From Hydrogenimonas sp. (GTDB lineage Bacteria > Campylobacterota > Campylobacteria > Campylobacterales > Hydrogenimonadaceae), in contig JAUUDL010000082.1 in assembly GCA_030826715.1 (NCBI GenBank), positions 1 through 48,792 on the forward strand: a DNA stretch of 48,792 bases, given 5' to 3'. The translations under genes and the position numbers were made by a program. This document shows, piece by piece, positions 1 to 9,058 of this stretch. Position 1 is the first letter of the stretch. Each line of letters starts with the position of its first letter. A model generated the notes under the pieces. It was not told the origin of the DNA. It searched no databases and was given only the letters and a program-made list of their open reading frames with translations.

Positions 1-473
1 AGGGCGTAGAGTTTCAAGTAGACGGCCTCCACGCTGGCAGGCGCTTCGTCTTCGAAGAGGAACACGACACGAAAGTTGTCTTCGAGCATTTCCGCTTCTG
101 CGATGCCGGCAAGCGTCAACATCACCTGGACATTTTTATGCGCATCGCCTTTGGCCTCTTCGATAAAAGGCACGAACGCGTTCAATGCATTGACAATCAA
201 CTCATCCGTAACATCGAACAGCTGCTCGCTCTTGCCAAAATCGATCGCTTCGCCGCATGCTTGAAGCGCGGCGATCAAGACCGCAGCGGAACCGAAGTTT
301 TCGTTCCAGTTGATGAGCGGATAGACCGCCTGCAGAATCTTGTCGTGATTCTTCTGCCCACGATCGACACGGCATATACCAAACGCCAATGGCTTGCGAT
401 ACCCCTCCTGCTCTTCGATACTAAGAACAAAATCCTTGAACGCATTTTTCGATGTGATTTTTTCGATAGCCAT
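1..473 (-). CDS. dapD: Tetrahydrodipicolinate N-succinyltransferase, N-terminal part (3' end beyond window edge)
   Basis: Reading the minus strand from the ATG at 473 gives MAIEKITSKNAFKDFVLSIEEQEGYRKPLAFGICRVDRGQKNHDKILQAVYPLINWNENFGSAAVLIAALQACGEAIDFG..., open to base 1. It resembles the epsilonproteobacterial DapD N-terminus (GYKKPKAFGIARLDRGQ...LINYEQNFGSAA). Absent from the ORF track because the stop lies outside the window. Confidence 0.85.
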   Translation of the reverse strand, partial: MAIEKITSKNAFKDFVLSIEEQEGYRKPLAFGICRVDRGQKNHDKILQAVYPLINWNENFGSAAVLIAALQACGEAIDFGKSEQLFDVTDELIVNALNAFVPFIEEAKGDAHKNVQVMLTLAGIAEAEMLEDNFRVVFLFEDEAPASVEAVYLKLYA

Positions 474-527
474 AAAATCTCCTGCATAAAAATTATGCGA
501 TTATACTTAAAATCATCTGATTTGCTA

Positions 528-556
528 TTGAATTTTTCAAAGTATTGATGTAAAAT
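528..556 (+). promoter_or_regulatory. Sigma70-type promoter for tRNA-Thr
   Basis: TTGAAT (528-533), 17-nt spacer, TAAAAT (551-556), followed by a GC-rich discriminator (agcgctccgc) just before the tRNA. Confidence 0.6.
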
Positions 557-570
557 AGCGCTCCGCATTC

Positions 571-647
571 GCTGATGTAGCTCAGCTGGCTAGAGCACTT
601 GATTCGTAATCAAGAGGTCGCGGGTTCGAGTCCCGCCATCAGCTCCA
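571..647 (+). tRNA. tRNA-Thr (anticodon CGT)
   Basis: Full cloverleaf: acceptor GCTGATG/CATCAGC, D-arm GCTC..GAGC, anticodon arm CTTGA-TTCGTAA-TCAAG, T-arm GCGGG-TTCGAGT-CCCGC, encoded CCA. Confidence 0.95.
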
Positions 648-697
648 CTCTTGCTCCACCCTTTTTGCAGAACTTGAAAGCATAATACAGTGTGCAC

Positions 698-961
698 TCA
701 AGCATAGTGAAATCTGCACTGAGCAATAATCAAATAGTCGCCGCTTATCTTATATACGAGCCTATGCTCGTCAGTGATTCGTCTGGAAAAATAGCCACTC
801 AAATTCCCTCTCAGCATCTCCGGTTTTCCGATACCTTCCGCACTTTCAGGATTACGCTTGATATCTTTGATGAGCGTATTGATGCGTTTCAGTACTTTTT
901 TGTTGGTCTGCTGCCAGTAGAGATAGTCATCCCAGGCTATATCCGAAAAGGCGACAATCAT
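698..961 (-). CDS. yoeB: YoeB/Txe family toxin (mRNA endonuclease)
   Basis: 87 aa, MIVAFSDIAWDDYLYWQQTNKKVLKRINTLIKDIKRNP...RRITDEHRLVYKI...CRFHYA, typical of YoeB; 4-bp overlap with the upstream antitoxin. Confidence 0.93.
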   Translation of the reverse strand: MIVAFSDIAWDDYLYWQQTNKKVLKRINTLIKDIKRNPESAEGIGKPEMLRGNLSGYFSRRITDEHRLVYKISGDYLIIAQCRFHYA

Positions 962-1212
962 TCTTCAATCAACTCTTTTTCAGAAAACCTTCCCGCTTCA
1001 ATTTGTTGAATCGACTCGAGAAGTCGTTCCCTGTTTGTGGGAGTAGAGAGCAAGTAGAGTGTCTCTTTCATCGCATTGTACTCATCGACGGAGATGAGCA
1101 TGGCTTTGGTATTGTTTTTGGTGGTAATGAGATACTCTTCAAAATTCTCATCGACATCATCTATCAGTGATTTGAGATTGTTTCTGGCATGTGAATAGTT
1201 CACTGCTTGCAT
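958..1212 (-). CDS. yefM: YefM/Phd family antitoxin
   Basis: 84 aa, MQAVNYSHARNNLKSLIDDVDENFEEYLITTKNN-KAMLISVDEYNAMKETLYLLS, typical of YefM; directly upstream of yoeB. Confidence 0.93.
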   Translation of the reverse strand: MQAVNYSHARNNLKSLIDDVDENFEEYLITTKNNTKAMLISVDEYNAMKETLYLLSTPTNRERLLESIQQIEAGRFSEKELIEE

Positions 1213-1223
1213 TGATTCCCTTT

Positions 1224-1269
1224 TGACAAGATTTTGTCATATTCTACCAGAGTGACAATATTTTGTCAA
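1224..1269 (-). promoter_or_regulatory. yefM-yoeB promoter with two palindromic operators
   Basis: Minus strand TTGACA (1269-1264), 17-nt spacer, TAGAAT (1246-1241). Palindromes TGACAA-GATT-TTGTCA (1224-1239) and TGACAA-TATT-TTGTCA (1253-1268). Confidence 0.75.
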
Positions 1270-1307
1270 TCAAGCAAAAAAGATCAGCTCTAGTTTCAGG
1301 CGACTTA

Positions 1308-2621
1308 TCAGCCTCCAAGTTTCGCAGCCATCTCTTTGAGTGCCGTCTGTACGAGATTTTTTTCAAGCAGTGTTCGCAGATGGGCGATTTTGGCTTTGAA
1401 AAGCGCGGTTTCGGCCCTATTAAGTTCCAGTAGCGATGTGCTTCCCAGAGCGAATTTTCTCTTTTGTGCCTGAAGAAACTCCTCTTTCAAGGATATGGTC
1501 TTTCGTTGCATGTCAGTACTGTTTGAAAGTGCTTTCAATCGTGCCATATACCGTTCATAGTCTGCTTTGATCTGCGCCGTAAGCGATGCTTTTTGCGCTT
1601 GAAGTATCGCCATATCGGCCCTGATCTTCGCCGCTTTTCCCTTGAAATCGTTTTGCTGCAAAGGATAGCGTAGCGAGAAGGTGGTCTTTGTGCCGTTTTT
1701 TTGGTAGTACCTATCCTGAACGCCGTAAATGCCTACATCCAATGACGGATATTTCTGCATCGAAACGTACCGCTTTCTCTCTTCGAGCTTCGATAATTGG
1801 GTTTCGAGTTTTTTGAGATCGTACCGCTTCTTCATGATTTCATCGAAACCGATGGAAAAAGGGCGATCGGGGAGGTTCGGGAGTAAAAATGAATGCGGAG
1901 TCTGCAAATAGCTGCCAAGCTGAGCTTTTTTGGCCTCAAAAAGGGCGCGCACTTTTTGCAGCTCTATCTGTTGCTCGAGCGTATAGTTTTGCATGTTCAC
2001 CAGGTCGATCTTCGCCAGGCTCCCCTCTGCTATCATCTTTTTGACCATCTTCAGACGTGCTTTGGCATTTCTAAGAAGTTTTTGCTGGATATGCAGGTAT
2101 TGGCGCGCATAGAGCGTATCGTAATAGCTCTCCAGCACCTTCGCATAGAGACGCTGTAGCGCCAAGGCTATATCAAAGTCTTGGACTTTGGCATCCTTTT
2201 TGGCAAGTTCCGACTGCAGCTTCGCGCTGTTTTGACCCGCTACAAGCTCTCTTATCGGCAACGACACGCCACCTATCCATTCACCCTCTTTGCCTGTTTT
2301 GATGTTGTTGTATTCCTGCACCCCCACAGATTTTCTGTACCCCAGACTCACTTTCGCGCCCGAGAGGGTCAACTTTTGCAAACGAATATCCATGTATTCG
2401 GCATCACTTAGGGGATATCTCTTTTTTTCATAGCCACCCACGACGTCCACATCGAAAGCCCCCCTGCTTCTATGGATATCGGCCAGGGCTTTATCACCTC
2501 GCAGAAGAATCTGAGCGACAAATGGATTGTTTTCATTCAGACACCCGATAACAACCTTTTCACTCAGGCGGTTATCGGCAAAAAGCGACAGTGCCAAGAG
2601 AGTGAGGAGAATTTTTTTCAC
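1308..2621 (-). CDS. TolC-family outer membrane efflux protein
   Basis: 437 aa with N-terminal signal and long coiled-coil repeats; 4-bp overlap with the HlyD-like gene. Confidence 0.85.
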   Translation of the reverse strand: MKKILLTLLALSLFADNRLSEKVVIGCLNENNPFVAQILLRGDKALADIHRSRGAFDVDVVGGYEKKRYPLSDAEYMDIRLQKLTLSGAKVSLGYRKSVGVQEYNNIKTGKEGEWIGGVSLPIRELVAGQNSAKLQSELAKKDAKVQDFDIALALQRLYAKVLESYYDTLYARQYLHIQQKLLRNAKARLKMVKKMIAEGSLAKIDLVNMQNYTLEQQIELQKVRALFEAKKAQLGSYLQTPHSFLLPNLPDRPFSIGFDEIMKKRYDLKKLETQLSKLEERKRYVSMQKYPSLDVGIYGVQDRYYQKNGTKTTFSLRYPLQQNDFKGKAAKIRADMAILQAQKASLTAQIKADYERYMARLKALSNSTDMQRKTISLKEEFLQAQKRKFALGSTSLLELNRAETALFKAKIAHLRTLLEKNLVQTALKEMAAKLGG

Positions 2622-3886
2622 TTTTGCCCCTCCTTCATATTCGGCGGAAGGGCGTTGACGACTCTCCAGAGCTGATACCAGATGGGGACCACGTCGAGCC
2701 CGACCCAGACATTCGCCCGTGTCCCGTTACGAAGCTCGTTTGGATCGGGCCAGGGTTCTTCGGGCGTCTCTTCGACATAGGCGTAAAAGCTTCCCGATTC
2801 GTATGACACGGTATCGACGCCGACTATCTTTCCGCCGAAGGTGCCGAAACGTATGATGGGCCAACCGGGGATCTGCAGGCTCGGCCATCCGTAAAAAGCG
2901 ATCCGCACCGGCAGCCCCTTTTTGACGAGCGGCATATTGAAATCGGAAAAACGGACGCGCAAAACCCGCCGTTTTGCAGCGGGTGCGAAGAGAATCAGCG
3001 GCTCCCCTTTCTTCAGAAAACGGTTGGTGTCGTTTTGCAGCACACGCAGCACGACCCCCTCGCTTTTGGCTTTGATGAAAGTTCTCGAAAAAGCGCGCGC
3101 TTTGCTTTTTTGCTCGGCCATCTTTGTATGCAAAAGCGCCATCTTTCCCTTCGTGGCCGCGATCTGTTTTTCGTAATCGGCTATTTTTATGGCTGTCTGT
3201 TGACGCGATACCCTCTTTTTCCGCTCGATGATTTCGATTTTTCCTTCGACGACTCCGATCTTTTCGCCTATATTGTTCACCTGGGCCAACGCCATGGCAT
3301 GATTCTTTTTCGCCGTGTCGTACGCCTTTTGTGACGCGATACCTTCCTTATAGAGTTTGCCGACGCGGTCGAGTTCTCTTTTTGCGGCGTTCAAAACGGC
3401 CCGCTTCGCATCGTCCATGTTTTGGAGCATCTCCTTTTCTCGTCGCAGATTCTCGATCTCCTGTTCGAGGTTGCGAAGTTGTTCGCTCAAGAGTCGGCGT
3501 TGGAGTGAAATTTTTCTTTCCAAAACGGCTTCTCTCTTTTTTGCCAGTGCAAGCTCTCTGGTTATATTTTCGACGACCTGGTGCAAAAGGTTCTCATATT
3601 CAGTATCGCTCGGTTTGAGACTCATGAGCAACGCATCTTTGGCCACTCTCGTCGCTTCCGTGACATCCATCTTATCGATAAAACCGTCTATCGGCGCGTT
3701 GATCGTATAGATCCTCTGTTTCGGGTCTTGTGCCATCAGCGCACCCACGCCCTTGACGGTCTGCTGCCATGGCAGAAAAAGCAGCGCGATCAATACCGCG
3801 ATGACGATCGCGCTGGCGACGCCGACCTTTTTTGCCATCGGATGGAGCGAAAGGCTCTGCGTTGAGCACCATTGGTATCCCATCAC
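2618..3886 (-). CDS. HlyD-family periplasmic adaptor
   Basis: Single N-terminal TM, long coiled coil, C-terminal beta segment (AKSEGVVLRVLQNDTNRFLKKGEPLILFAP...). GTG start at 3886 or ATG at 3883. Confidence 0.87.
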   Translation of the reverse strand: MMGYQWCSTQSLSLHPMAKKVGVASAIVIAVLIALLFLPWQQTVKGVGALMAQDPKQRIYTINAPIDGFIDKMDVTEATRVAKDALLMSLKPSDTEYENLLHQVVENITRELALAKKREAVLERKISLQRRLLSEQLRNLEQEIENLRREKEMLQNMDDAKRAVLNAAKRELDRVGKLYKEGIASQKAYDTAKKNHAMALAQVNNIGEKIGVVEGKIEIIERKKRVSRQQTAIKIADYEKQIAATKGKMALLHTKMAEQKSKARAFSRTFIKAKSEGVVLRVLQNDTNRFLKKGEPLILFAPAAKRRVLRVRFSDFNMPLVKKGLPVRIAFYGWPSLQIPGWPIIRFGTFGGKIVGVDTVSYESGSFYAYVEETPEEPWPDPNELRNGTRANVWVGLDVVPIWYQLWRVVNALPPNMKEGQK

Positions 3887-4836
3887 TCGCTCCTTTCGAG
3901 GATCACGGAGAGTTTTCCGATCTTGTAGAGGCCTTCGACCATATCGTAAAAATAGTCGATCTGCTTGATGACGATTTTGAACGCGTTGATAAGCGATACG
4001 ACGACGATTTCAGCCGCGACGAACTCTCCGATTGGCAGGTCGCCATTCTCGACCAGATAGGCCCCGAGTATCATGAAACCGGCGACAATGAGCCCCTCCA
4101 TGAACACAGTGAGGGAGATCTGCCTCAAGATGATGTTGAAGCTCTGTGCCCTTTTGTCGATGAAGCGTTGAAGAAGGGTGTCGAAATCCCTCTTGATCTT
4201 CTCTTCCGGTTCGTCGATGAATGGGATATGCTGCAGATAGTAGATGCTCTCATGCTTGGCGTCACTTCGGTCGATCGCCCGCGCCACACCGCCTCTGCCC
4301 ATAAAGTAAAAGATGATGCCATAGATGAAAAGTACCGTCAATGCGGTGCCAAACAGCGTATGATCGAAGAAAAGGAGCAGCAGCAGACTGACAATGATCT
4401 TCAGTAAAAGTTCCACGCCATCGAGGAACATCGTCGGTAGCGTCTTCTGTATCGACAAAACATCGAAAAAATAGTTCATATATTTGTCGATCTTCTTTCT
4501 TATCCCCTCCTCGCCGCTTTGAAGTTTCAATGCCAACTCGGTAATTTGTATACCGGTCTGCACAAAGATTTTCTGCTTCAACTTTTCGACGATATACTCT
4601 TGCAGCAGTCGTACCATCACCAGCAGCAAAAAGACGACAATGACGATGAAACTCAATGTCAAAACAGAAATGTTCACATGGGCGATGATACTGTTGATGA
4701 TGAAGGAGGATGCCAGGGGTACGACCAAAACCAAAACCGCTTCGATGACCGAATAGTAACTCAGATAGTAGAAGCTGCTCTTGTCTTTTTTCAAGATGGC
4801 ATAGAGTGTTTTGAACATTTCCTGGAATTTCGGCAT
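3883..4836 (-). CDS. ABC exporter transmembrane-domain protein lacking a nucleotide-binding domain
   Basis: 317 aa with several TM helices in a type-I exporter arrangement; ends at ...GLYKIGKLSVILERSE, where an NBD would normally begin. No Walker A or LSGGQ sequence seen. Confidence 0.75.
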   Translation of the reverse strand: MPKFQEMFKTLYAILKKDKSSFYYLSYYSVIEAVLVLVVPLASSFIINSIIAHVNISVLTLSFIVIVVFLLLVMVRLLQEYIVEKLKQKIFVQTGIQITELALKLQSGEEGIRKKIDKYMNYFFDVLSIQKTLPTMFLDGVELLLKIIVSLLLLLFFDHTLFGTALTVLFIYGIIFYFMGRGGVARAIDRSDAKHESIYYLQHIPFIDEPEEKIKRDFDTLLQRFIDKRAQSFNIILRQISLTVFMEGLIVAGFMILGAYLVENGDLPIGEFVAAEIVVVSLINAFKIVIKQIDYFYDMVEGLYKIGKLSVILERSE

Positions 4837-4923
4837 CCGGCCCCCTTCGATCGAATTATAGAAGTATATACATTCAAATCGTATAGATTTCTGCTTTTAT
4901 ACCTTTAAAACTAAAAACTTATA

Positions 4924-6057
4924 TCAGCCATTCGGTTCGAGCGTGATCACGGCGATCTCCGAAGGCGCCATCACGCGGATCGGAGGGCCCCAGTAGCCGG
5001 TACCGTTGGTGACGAAGACCTGTGTTTTTTCCGAATGGCGGTAGAGCCCGGAGAGGTAGGGCTGATCGAGCATCACCAGCAGGCCGAACGGAAAGATCTG
5101 CCCACCGTGGGTATGGCCGCTGAGGATCAGGTCGATCGGCTCGTTTTTGAGACGCTTGACGATTTTGGGTTGATGCGAGAGCATCACCGTAGGAGAGGCC
5201 GGATCGCAATGTTCGAGCGTTTTTTGAATGTCTGGTTTCAAGAAACCGAACCGCTCACCGATCATGTCGAGCGTTCCCGCGAGGTTGATGCGGTGATCGA
5301 CCAGAACCGATTCATTCTGCAATACCCGGATGCCAAGGTTTTGGACATGCGCCATGATCGCTTCGGCACCGTGGAAATATTCGTGGTTTCCGGGGACGAA
5401 GAAGGTGCCGTGCCGCGACTTGACGCTGCCAAGTGGAGAGAGTACATTTCCCAGCTCTTCGGCTTTCAGATCGACGAGATCGCCGGTGATGACGACGATA
5501 TCCGCATCGAGGGCATTGACCATGTCCACCACCTTTTGTAAGAACCCGCGCCCGAGTATCTTTCCGATATGCAGGTCGCTGATCTGCACGATGCGAAATG
5601 GCGTTTCGAGATTGTCGATCGCCACACGGACCCGTCGTATGCGCGGATCTTTGAAGCCGTTGGCGAACCCTTTGAGAGTATAGGCCGCGACGGCGACAAT
5701 CATCGTCACGTCGAGCATCATCTTCATCATCTTTCGTCGTGACGCATCGAACGTGACGGCGTGAATGGAGATGTGCAGCAGATCGTAGACGACGGCGATG
5801 ACGAAGAGCATGAACGTGATGCCGATAAAAGAGGAGAAGAGCGTATACCAAAGCGAACTCAAAAGATTGAACGGCAAAAGGGCGAAATAGATCACTTCCG
5901 ATGCAAACAGAGTGATGATCAGCCATCGAAGTTTGGCGTGATGGTTGGAGAGAAAGGCGATTTTTTTGAGAAAGCGCTTGTAGATGTAGATATTCATCAG
6001 CAGAAATATCGAGATGGCCACCAGGGCGAAGAGAATACGCAGGTCATCCGTTTTCAT
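4924..6057 (-). CDS. Membrane-anchored metallophosphoesterase (YkuE-like)
   Basis: Motifs QISDLHIG, ITGDLVD, VPGNHEY, LSGHTHGGQ; start chosen at MKTDDLRILF (14-bp overlap with the recD2 3' end). Confidence 0.9.
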   Translation of the reverse strand: MKTDDLRILFALVAISIFLLMNIYIYKRFLKKIAFLSNHHAKLRWLIITLFASEVIYFALLPFNLLSSLWYTLFSSFIGITFMLFVIAVVYDLLHISIHAVTFDASRRKMMKMMLDVTMIVAVAAYTLKGFANGFKDPRIRRVRVAIDNLETPFRIVQISDLHIGKILGRGFLQKVVDMVNALDADIVVITGDLVDLKAEELGNVLSPLGSVKSRHGTFFVPGNHEYFHGAEAIMAHVQNLGIRVLQNESVLVDHRINLAGTLDMIGERFGFLKPDIQKTLEHCDPASPTVMLSHQPKIVKRLKNEPIDLILSGHTHGGQIFPFGLLVMLDQPYLSGLYRHSEKTQVFVTNGTGYWGPPIRVMAPSEIAVITLEPNG

Positions 6058-8383
6058 AGGTCTCTCCATCTCCCTCTTCGGCGAGCAATCCGAGCACCGT
6101 CGTTCGCTTCGTGGTGTCGATACGCCGGCAGGCACTTTTGAATGCCGCCTCTTCACCGATGACGATGCACATCTTCTTGGCGCGCGTCACGGCGGTGTAG
6201 AGGAGCTTCGTGTTGTGCATGATATAGTGGCTGAAGCTCATCGGGATGATGACCGTGTCGTACTCCATCCCCTGTGTCTTGTGGATCGTAAGGGCGTAGG
6301 CAAGCTGCAGATAGTCCGAAAGCGTGTCGTACCCGTATCGGACGACGACCTGCTCGTTGGGGTAGTAGACAAAACACTCCTCCTCTTCGGGATCCATTTT
6401 GAAAATAAGCCCGATCATGCCGTTGTAGATGCGCTGGTCGGTCGGGTCGGCCCCTTTCTTGAACCCTTTGGGCGAATAGGAGGGCATATTTTCGTTCTTT
6501 ATATGGACCACCTTGTCGAAAAGACCATAGCTGTAGAGCCCCTTGTCGACACTCTGTTTGGCATCGGGGTTGAAGAGCTTCTGCAATCTTTGATTGAGAT
6601 TTTCGACACCCAGTATGCCGCCGCGCATCGGTGTGATGATTTGAAGATGGGTGAGGTATTGGCGGATCTCTTTGGCTTTAAGCTTCTCTCTGGCTTGAAG
6701 AATATACGGCACCGCCTCCGCGCAGATGCTCTCGAGTATCTGTTGGTTGTGGCTTTCGCGCAACGCCTTTTTCTCGGCCTCGCTCATCGAGTTTCGAACG
6801 GCATAGAAATTTTCGATGCTCCGGTCGATAAAACGAAAATCGGCATACTCCTCTTTGTAGTCGGGCAGTTCGGCGCGCCGTATCGCATCGGCGACGACGG
6901 CGATCGCCTGCTCATCGCTCTGCCGGTAGATTTTGGTGAGCTTGACGACGGGTGTAAGTTGATATTTTATAATATCAGACAGAACGTTCCCCGCGCCGAT
7001 CGGCGGGAGCTGACCGTCGTCGCCGACGATCAGCAGTACTGCATCCTCTTTGATCTTCGAGATGAGTTGGAAGAAGATCTGTGAGTTGACCATCGAGGCT
7101 TCGTCGAGCAGTACGACATCGTATGGCAGGAAATCCCTCTCTTTGTAGGTCACCAGCAGGCTCTGGATCGTCGCGCTTTTGAAGCCCGTGGTGTCGTGGA
7201 TGCGTTGGGCGGCGATCCCGCTGAGCGCGGTCGTGACGATCGCCTCGTATCCGTATTTCGACTCAAGCAGGCCGAGCAGGGCCTTGGCGACGGTGCTTTT
7301 ACCGGTCCCCGCGTATCCCACCAGCGCCATGACCTGCCTCCCTTCACCCAGCAGCCGCACCGCCTCCCGCTGCTCATCCCCCAACGAAAAGCCCATCTTC
7401 TTTTCCGTTTCGGCGATGAATGTGTCGATATCGTCACAAAAGGGTTCGAGGCGGTTTTTCCCTCTTTGTGATAAAAAATCGTAGATCGCCTTTTCGGCAC
7501 GATAGTAGTAGGTATGGGCCAGGTGATTCCCCAACTTGTAGAGCACCTCCCGTTTAACGAGGGTTTCGATGGCCTCTTCTATCAACGATTCCTCCAACGG
7601 CTCCTCGGACTCGTCGAATTCGAGCTCCTCTCGCACCATATCGACGAAAACGCCTCTTTCGATGGCACTGCTACCCTGCTGTTCGCTGAGATCGCGCATC
7701 AGATAGGTGATCCCCGCTTCGATGCGAAAGGGCGATTTGGGATCGATCCCCATCGAACGCGCCATCTCGTCAGCGCGCTTGAAGCCGACTCCTTTGACCT
7801 GCGTGATGATATAGGGGTTTTTCCGGATCGCCTCGATCAGATTCTCCCTGCCGATAAAAGTCTGATAGATATCGGCCACGATCTTCTGGCCTATCTTGAA
7901 AGGTGCCAGGAACATCGCCAGCTCTCTGATCTCTTTGTATCGCTGCCAGCTTTCGGTGATCTGTGAGAGCTTTTTTTCTTTGATCCCCTTGAAACTCAGC
8001 AGCTTCTGCGGTTCGTTGTCGAGAATTCTCAAGAGCTCCTCTTCGCCGTAGTGGGCGATAAGCCGCTTGACCAGTTTCTGCCCTACCCCTTTGACCACTT
8101 TGGTCAGATAAAAGTAGAGTTCGCTCCCTTTGATCTGCAGATCGTCGAAGACAAACTGCGGTCCGAATTTCGGATGCTCTTCCCAGCGACCTGTCAGTTC
8201 GACCTCTTCGCCTTCAAGCGCGTCGATATCGGTGATCAGGCAGTTGCCCGAAACCTTGGCGCCGCCTTCGAGTTTGGCGATCAGAAAGCCCTCTTTTTGA
8301 AAGAGGATCTTTTCGATTTTGCCGCCGATGCGGAGTTTCGTGATCTTGTCGGTGGAATTGTGGTGAATGGCGGTATCGTTCAC
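6044..8383 (-). CDS. recD2: RecD2/TraA-family SF1 DNA helicase
   Basis: 779 aa; Walker A VGYAGTGKST, DEASM, VGDDGQLPPIG, YALTIHKTQGMEYDTVI, YTAVTRAKK; helix-hairpin-helix-like N-terminal region. Confidence 0.92.
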   Translation of the reverse strand: MNDTAIHHNSTDKITKLRIGGKIEKILFQKEGFLIAKLEGGAKVSGNCLITDIDALEGEEVELTGRWEEHPKFGPQFVFDDLQIKGSELYFYLTKVVKGVGQKLVKRLIAHYGEEELLRILDNEPQKLLSFKGIKEKKLSQITESWQRYKEIRELAMFLAPFKIGQKIVADIYQTFIGRENLIEAIRKNPYIITQVKGVGFKRADEMARSMGIDPKSPFRIEAGITYLMRDLSEQQGSSAIERGVFVDMVREELEFDESEEPLEESLIEEAIETLVKREVLYKLGNHLAHTYYYRAEKAIYDFLSQRGKNRLEPFCDDIDTFIAETEKKMGFSLGDEQREAVRLLGEGRQVMALVGYAGTGKSTVAKALLGLLESKYGYEAIVTTALSGIAAQRIHDTTGFKSATIQSLLVTYKERDFLPYDVVLLDEASMVNSQIFFQLISKIKEDAVLLIVGDDGQLPPIGAGNVLSDIIKYQLTPVVKLTKIYRQSDEQAIAVVADAIRRAELPDYKEEYADFRFIDRSIENFYAVRNSMSEAEKKALRESHNQQILESICAEAVPYILQAREKLKAKEIRQYLTHLQIITPMRGGILGVENLNQRLQKLFNPDAKQSVDKGLYSYGLFDKVVHIKNENMPSYSPKGFKKGADPTDQRIYNGMIGLIFKMDPEEEECFVYYPNEQVVVRYGYDTLSDYLQLAYALTIHKTQGMEYDTVIIPMSFSHYIMHNTKLLYTAVTRAKKMCIVIGEEAAFKSACRRIDTTKRTTVLGLLAEEGDGETYENG

Positions 8384-8982
8384 AGGAGCCTCTTTCGCAA
8401 ACTTTTCCAGTCGGGCTCGTATCGTTCGACAACTCTCCAGAAAGAGGGTTGGTGGTGTTTATGGCGGATGTGGGCCAGTTCGTGGATAACGACGTAATCG
8501 ACGAGGCGGATCTCGTAGCGCATCAGGGCGGTGTTGAACGAAAGGGTGTTGTCTGCGTGGCAGCATCCCCATCGGCTTTTGTATCGTCGGCATCTGACCG
8601 CTTTTGGGACAAGCCCCATCTTTTCGGACCAGAAGGCGACACGTTCGGGAATGAAACGTTCGGCAGCCCTTTTGTAGAAACGTTCGAGCGCATCGACGAA
8701 AGCCGATTTGTCGGCATAGTGGAAGAGAAAAGTGTCGCCATCGAACCGCACGCTGTTTCGTGTGGAGGCGACGGTGACGAGCGGATAGGATTTGCCCAGA
8801 TACCAGACAAGCGCACCGTCTGTAGCTTCCGGAGGGTTGGTCCGTGCATGTGTCTGCCGCCTGAGCAGATGTTTTCGCACCCAATTCTCTTTTTTGCGCA
8901 AAAATGCGAGCGCTTCGGAGGTCGAAATGGTCGCAGGAACGGTCAATTTCACCCTTCCCTCGGGTGTGATACGCAGCGTCAT
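8380..8982 (-). CDS. YgjP-like (DUF45) zinc metallohydrolase
   Basis: VDYVVIHELAHIRHKHHQPSFWRVVERYEPDWK and RYKSRWGCCHADNTLSFNTALM, characteristic of the YgjP family. Confidence 0.9.
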   Translation of the reverse strand: MTLRITPEGRVKLTVPATISTSEALAFLRKKENWVRKHLLRRQTHARTNPPEATDGALVWYLGKSYPLVTVASTRNSVRFDGDTFLFHYADKSAFVDALERFYKRAAERFIPERVAFWSEKMGLVPKAVRCRRYKSRWGCCHADNTLSFNTALMRYEIRLVDYVVIHELAHIRHKHHQPSFWRVVERYEPDWKSLRKRLL

Positions 8983-9058
8983 GTTTCTGACCCCTTTTTT
9001 GCGAATCAGCGATCCTTCGATCTTTATGCCGTCATCGCAGCTATGGGTGAAAATGGTT

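Noticed and set aside
275-568. 97-aa minus-strand ORF
   Set aside because: Overlaps the much better supported dapD frame; composition (Arg/Ser-rich) is typical of an out-of-frame read.
6014-7084. 356-aa plus-strand ORF
   Set aside because: Antisense to recD2, which has all helicase motifs; no recognisable domain.
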